Source: an uncultured Candidatus Melainabacteria bacterium (GTDB lineage: Bacteria; Cyanobacteriota; Vampirovibrionia; Gastranaerophilales; Gastranaerophilaceae). Taken from it: a DNA stretch of 36,744 nt. The DNA lies in assembly GCA_934692665.1 (NCBI GenBank), contig CAKUUG010000014.1, positions 1 through 36,744 of the forward strand. The letters are read 5' to 3'. This document shows positions 33,419 to 36,744 of this stretch, one piece after another; the first letter of the stretch is position 1, and every line of letters starts with the position of its first letter. Under the pieces are notes generated by a model. The model made no database searches. It saw nothing but the letters and a program-made list of their open reading frames with translations, and was not told where the DNA came from. Position numbers and translations under genes: made by a program.

Positions 33419-34235
33419 TTTCACACCCCTCGTTTTCTTCATCGCTGTATTCAAAAATGATTCTATTTATGTTGACAGGTCTATTGCCGCAAAATTCAAC
33501 TTCGCATGCATTTAGAACATAAGGATAAGATGTTTCTACTTCAAATCGTTCATTAATTGAGGTAAGAAGTCTTTTATAAGAACCCAAATATTCCATACCA
33601 ATCACACTGTTTTTGCTTCCGCAAAAACCCGCATCAGTAATATAAGCCATTTTATTGTCGATTATTGTTTCATCAGAAGTCTGCACATGGGTATGCGTAC
33701 CCATAACACAACTTACTCCCAATTCTATTGCACGATAAGCAAAACACTGCTTTTCTGCTGTCGCTTCTGCATGAAAATCAACAAACACAATCAAATCTTC
33801 TAAATTGTAGTTATTTTTTAGCTCATTCATTACATTTTCTATTGCGACAAATGGGCAGTTTATCGGAGGCATAAAAGTTTTTCCAAGAAGATTAATAACG
33901 ACAATTCTATCGTTAAACACCTTGTAGCCAACACCTAGAGCAGTGTTGTGATAATTAAAAGGACGAATAAGAGCATTTGATTCTTCTATATATGTTGCGA
34001 TATCTTTTTTATCCCAAATATGATTGCCTGAAGTTAGACAATTTATGCCATAGCTCAATAATTCATCATGGTTCTTTTTTGTCAAACCAAAACCGTGGCT
34101 GGCATTTTCTGCATTCGCTATAATAAAATCATAATTAGCCTTGTTGTTATCGTCAAATAGATACTTTTTTACAACAGACCTACCGGCTTTTCCGACAATA
34201 TCGCCTATAAATAAGATTTTGTAGTTATTACACAT
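33408..34235 (-). CDS. ymdB: YmdB-family metallophosphodiesterase
   Basis: YmdB (TIGR00282) is a di-metal phosphodiesterase acting on 2',3'- and 3',5'-cyclic nucleotides; in Bacillus subtilis it is encoded next to RNase Y and affects sporulation and biofilm choice. This 275-residue protein has the full metal site: D12 in FIGDIVGKAGR, N41, E43 and N44 in ANAENASHG, N71-H72 in TSGNHIWD, H155 in VDFHAEATAE, H181 and H183 in GTHTHVQT, and a final GFCG. Rny lies 12 bases upstream on the same strand and the PHP gene overlaps downstream, matching the conserved rny-ymdB pair. AAGGC precedes the ATG. Identification is secure. Confidence 0.94.
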   Translation of the reverse strand: MCNNYKILFIGDIVGKAGRSVVKKYLFDDNNKANYDFIIANAENASHGFGLTKKNHDELLSYGINCLTSGNHIWDKKDIATYIEESNALIRPFNYHNTALGVGYKVFNDRIVVINLLGKTFMPPINCPFVAIENVMNELKNNYNLEDLIVFVDFHAEATAEKQCFAYRAIELGVSCVMGTHTHVQTSDETIIDNKMAYITDAGFCGSKNSVIGMEYLGSYKRLLTSINERFEVETSYPYVLNACEVEFCGNRPVNINRIIFEYSDEENEGCENEN

Positions 34236-34247
34236 TTAAATTGCCTT

Positions 34248-35780
34248 TTATTTGGCAATTTCGGTAACTCTAGCTTCTCTAACTACTGTTACTCGAATTT
34301 GTCCAGGGTACTCCAGTTCATCTTCGATGCGTTTTGCGATATCACGAGCTAGTTTTGCACTTGCAACATCATCAAACACATTAGGTTGAACAACAACCCT
34401 AACCTCTCGACCAGCCGAAACAGCAAAAGACTGCTTAATACCTTCATAGCTGTTAGCAATTTCTTCCAGCTTTTTAAGGCGTTTAATATAGATTTCAAGC
34501 GTGTCACGACGAGCCCCGGGGCGGCCTGCAGAAATCGTATCTGCAATTTTTACCAATGCATCAGTTAATGTGTTGCAAGGAACATCATCGTGGTGTGCTT
34601 CTATAGCATGAACGATTATCTCTTTTTCACCAAATCGACGTGCTAAATCAGCACCAAGTTGTACGTGAGTACCTTCTTGTTCTTGGTCAACAGCTTTTCC
34701 GATATCATGTAGAAGTCCTGCTCTTTTTGCACTCTTTACATCAGAACCCAATTCTGACGCCAGCATTCCTGCAATTTGCCCAACTTCAATAGAGTGTTTA
34801 AGCACATTTTGACCATAGCTTGTTCTATAATATAAGCGTCCAAGTGTTTTTGAAAGCTCTTTGTTAAGGTTCATAATTCCAAGATCGACAGCTGCACGCT
34901 CTCCTTCTTGTTTAATTTTGTTTTCAATTTCTTTTACTGATTTTTCATATACTTCTTCAATTCTGACAGGGTGAATTCTGCCATCTTGAATTAATTTTTC
35001 TATTGTTAATTTTGCAATTTCTCGTCTTACTGGGTCAAACGAAGATAAAACAACGGCTTCAGGCGTATCATCAATAATCAAATCCACACCGGTTAAAGTT
35101 TCCAGGGTTCTAATGTTTCGACCTTCACGTCCGATTATTCTACCTTTCATTTCGTCAGATGGCAAAGACACAACAGAAACAGAGGTTTCAATCACTTGTT
35201 CTATTGCACATCTTTGCATAGTTTGCGACAAAATTTCACGAGATTTTTCTTCTGCAACTTCTTTTATCTTCAATTCATTTTCACGAATTAGCTGCACTTG
35301 TTCAGCTGCCAATTCATCTTTTAATTGGTTCAAAAGAGTTGTTTTTGCTTCTTCTCTAGACATCTGAGCAACTCTTTCGAGCTCAGTTATTTGGCGTGCT
35401 ATAGTATCAGCCAAATAATCTTCTTTTTGTTCGATTTCATCTTCTCTTTTTGAAATTGCGACTTCTTTATCAATTATTGATTGAACTTTTGTTTCAATTT
35501 CGTCTTCTTTTTTTGACAACTCGTGTCTTATTTTTGAAAATTCTTGTTTTTGCACTCTAACATCTTCATCAAACTCCATTCTTTCTTTGTGAAGCTGTTC
35601 TTTTGCAGATATAAGTGCCTCTTTTTTCAAAAAAGACTCTTTTTCTTTAAAATCTTCTATGTATTTTTGTTCATTTTTTTCTAAAATTTCAACTTTTGCT
35701 TTTTGTCTGACAAACATAATTGTCACAATACCAAACGCAACAAGTAGTAGAGCAAAAATAATGTATAATACGGTATTAAT
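34248..35780 (-). CDS. rny: Ribonuclease Y, probably starting at an AUU codon
   Basis: RNase Y is a membrane-anchored endoribonuclease that starts mRNA decay. Visible are a long coiled coil, a KH domain (GRIIGREGRNIRTLE), an HD domain (GLLHDIGKA) and the C-terminal region, over 492 residues from the GTG at 35726. That start leaves no membrane anchor. Upstream in the same frame, 18 codons encode a hydrophobic segment (NTVLYIIFALLLVAFGIV) ending in FVRQKAK, exactly the anchor layout of RNase Y. No ATG, GTG or TTG precedes it after the in-frame TGA; an ATT at 35780 with AGAGGA eight bases upstream (35789-35794) is the best start and gives 510 residues. A short ORF begins ATG in another frame just upstream. 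An ATT start or a sequencing error should be distinguished. Confidence 0.9.
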   Translation of the reverse strand: MNTVLYIIFALLLVAFGIVTIMFVRQKAKVEILEKNEQKYIEDFKEKESFLKKEALISAKEQLHKERMEFDEDVRVQKQEFSKIRHELSKKEDEIETKVQSIIDKEVAISKREDEIEQKEDYLADTIARQITELERVAQMSREEAKTTLLNQLKDELAAEQVQLIRENELKIKEVAEEKSREILSQTMQRCAIEQVIETSVSVVSLPSDEMKGRIIGREGRNIRTLETLTGVDLIIDDTPEAVVLSSFDPVRREIAKLTIEKLIQDGRIHPVRIEEVYEKSVKEIENKIKQEGERAAVDLGIMNLNKELSKTLGRLYYRTSYGQNVLKHSIEVGQIAGMLASELGSDVKSAKRAGLLHDIGKAVDQEQEGTHVQLGADLARRFGEKEIIVHAIEAHHDDVPCNTLTDALVKIADTISAGRPGARRDTLEIYIKRLKKLEEIANSYEGIKQSFAVSAGREVRVVVQPNVFDDVASAKLARDIAKRIEDELEYPGQIRVTVVREARVTEIAK

Positions 35781-35903
35781 CGTCCTAGTCCTCTTTTTAA
35801 CTGTCTGCCATAATGGACCGATAACATTTATTATTCAATTTTTTATATGAAAAATGATATAAGCCATTTTAATAATTTAATTGTACCATAAGAATTTATT
35901 TTT

Positions 35904-35927
35904 TTAATAATAATTAATAATTATTAA
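35904..35927. repeat. Imperfect 24-bp palindrome in the rny/36019 intergenic region
   Basis: TTAATAATAATTAATAATTATTAA is a palindrome with 22 of 24 positions paired. It lies in the 238-base region between divergent rny and the 36019 gene and might be an operator, but in pure A/T sequence chance is likely. The rest of that region holds the 36019 promoter and no other gene. Confidence 0.25.
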
Positions 35928-35970
35928 TACAAAAAGTGCATTTTAAATTTTAAAAAAGTTTGATAAAATG

Positions 35971-35998
35971 TTGACAAAACAAATACAATCATTAAAAT
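35971..35998 (+). promoter_or_regulatory. Promoter of the 36019 gene
   Basis: TTGACA (35971-35976) and TAAAAT (35993-35998) are 16 bases apart. The predicted start near 36005 leaves a short leader with AAAGG six bases before the ATG. Confidence 0.7.
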
Positions 35999-36018
35999 AT
36001 TTTTAAAAAAGGTAAATT

Positions 36019-36267
36019 ATGTTTTCAAATTTAGTAAACTTAATAAACAAATCAATAAACACAACGTCATCTCTTCCTTCTGTTAGCAAAACTCAAGTGC
36101 AGCAAGACAATAATCCTTTTAGAGAAAACGTCAATCCTTTTTTAAATAATACTTACGGTTCAGGCTATTCTTACGGCAAAAATCAGCCTGTCGCCGGAGG
36201 TTATTTTGCAGGCTATTACAACGGAAAGCCAAACATAGTAGGCAGAAAATTATTCATAGAAGTCTAA
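36019..36267 (+). CDS. Small Gly/Tyr/Asn-rich protein, 82 aa
   Basis: This 82-residue protein has a good promoter and a ribosome binding site (AAAGG), which argue that it is real. The N-terminus is a short amphipathic helix (MFSNLVNLINKSIN); the rest is low-complexity, rich in Asn, Gln, Ser, Gly and Tyr (YGSGYSYGK, GGYFAGYYNGKPN), with a C-terminal strand-like LFIEV. There is no signal peptide or membrane span. Its function is unknown. It lies five bases before the end of a convergent partial gene. Confidence 0.65.
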   Translation: MFSNLVNLINKSINTTSSLPSVSKTQVQQDNNPFRENVNPFLNNTYGSGYSYGKNQPVAGGYFAGYYNGKPNIVGRKLFIEV

Positions 36268-36272
36268 TAAAT

Positions 36273-36744
36273 CTAGATTCCGTTTTTATGCATTTCTCTT
36301 TCTTGTGCTACAATAGCAGGATTTCTGTTGTCGCCATTGTTTAGTAATTTTCTCATCAATATTGCAACTTTTGGCTGCAAAATACCCATTGCAAGAGCTG
36401 CAATCATCACGTTTCCAAATACAGAAAACAATTTAAAACCTTTAATTTTAGACAAATTGCCGATATTATCCGCCAACACATTAATATCAGAAAAACTCTT
36501 CAAAGCATCTTTTTCTTTGATAGGAGCAAGACAACTGATTGCTTTTTTGCCATTTTCTTGAACGGTTTTCAATACACCATTATTTTCCAACAATTCAACA
36601 AGAGGGTGGTTAGAATCTAATTTGTATATTTCTTCAACTACATTTTTAGGATTTATTTCTTTTATTTTGTCTTTTGCTTGCAAAACTTTGTCTTTTAAAT
36701 TTTTATCGAAAAGTACTTTTGGATCAAGACCTATCGGCATTTTT
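36273..36744 (-). CDS. Unrecognised membrane-associated protein, C-terminal part (may run past window edge)
   Basis: The frame is open to the window's right edge; an ATG lies at 36740 but no upstream sequence is left to judge it, so the gene is probably cut. Visible residues are Lys/Asn/Glu-rich helices (about 10-60), a short GKKAISCLAP segment, and one hydrophobic stretch (about 105-128, LFSVFGNVMIAALAMGILQP) followed by a basic motif, ILMRKLLNNGDNRNP, and a tail ending in Glu/His/Lys. This resembles, from memory only, the C-termini of lineage-specific proteins from gut Melainabacteria. No function can be given. Confidence 0.55.
   Translation of the reverse strand, partial: KMPIGLDPKVLFDKNLKDKVLQAKDKIKEINPKNVVEEIYKLDSNHPLVELLENNGVLKTVQENGKKAISCLAPIKEKDALKSFSDINVLADNIGNLSKIKGFKLFSVFGNVMIAALAMGILQPKVAILMRKLLNNGDNRNPAIVAQEREMHKNGI

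Noticed and set aside
1..36744. CRISPR arrays, insertion sequences, phage genes or integration sites
   Set aside because: I saw no regularly spaced repeats, transposase or integrase motifs, or direct repeats flanking the tRNA-Glu.

Overview
The window is AT-rich, gene-dense bacterial chromosome with no phage, insertion sequence or CRISPR array. The best guess for the source is a gut-type member of the non-photosynthetic cyanobacterial sister lineage (Vampirovibrionia/Melainabacteria, order Gastranaerophilales). This rests on remembered resemblance, not a search. The pointers are a protein starting MGMAASQARFLGLTARK, a cyanobacterial DUF1822-like N-terminus, several unrecognised membrane and coiled-coil proteins, a GH57/DUF3536 enzyme, and a type IV prepilin-like protein.

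Layout. 1-3164: the 3' end of gyrB with a terminator, an unrecognised protein, then a minus-strand pair, yebC and a PiT-like phosphate transporter. 3252-5551: a GT4 glycosyltransferase, a prepilin-like protein and a small XRE regulator. 5536-11451: a minus-strand run reading ffh, trkA, trkH, an Fmt-like formyltransferase and an endonuclease IV-like TIM barrel, with trkA-to-TIM-barrel junctions that overlap. 11555-12598: a probable lineage-specific secreted or structural protein with its own terminator. 12765-16796: a short NagA, an exported OB-fold-like protein and GH57. 16837-21907: a lineage-specific membrane protein, then homocitrate synthase-family enzyme plus miaB, a small exported protein and serC. 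21992-25456: a two-domain glycosyltransferase and a GT-C membrane glycosyltransferase broken by a frameshift at a 9-base homopolymer. 25537-29771: a DUF1822-like/zinc-finger/TonB-like fusion, glyS and a small coupled gene. 29882-32573: a coiled-coil protein with tRNA-Glu(UUC) right behind it, then two unrecognised proteins. 32570-35780: the minus-strand operon rny-ymdB-PHP phosphatase. 35971-36744: a small Gly/Tyr-rich protein and a partial membrane protein.

Functionally it is a core block (gyrase, SRP, translation and RNA turnover, potassium uptake, serine and 2-oxoacid metabolism) mixed with envelope polysaccharide enzymes and lineage-specific proteins. Packing is extreme: most convergent gene pairs overlap at their stop codons or nearly touch. 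Points most worth a second look are the frameshifted GT-C gene, an RNase Y whose membrane anchor seems to need an AUU start codon, two genes whose promoters predict leaderless mRNAs, and the DUF1822/zinc-finger/TonB fusion. I did not find a clear multi-gene novel defence or metabolic system.
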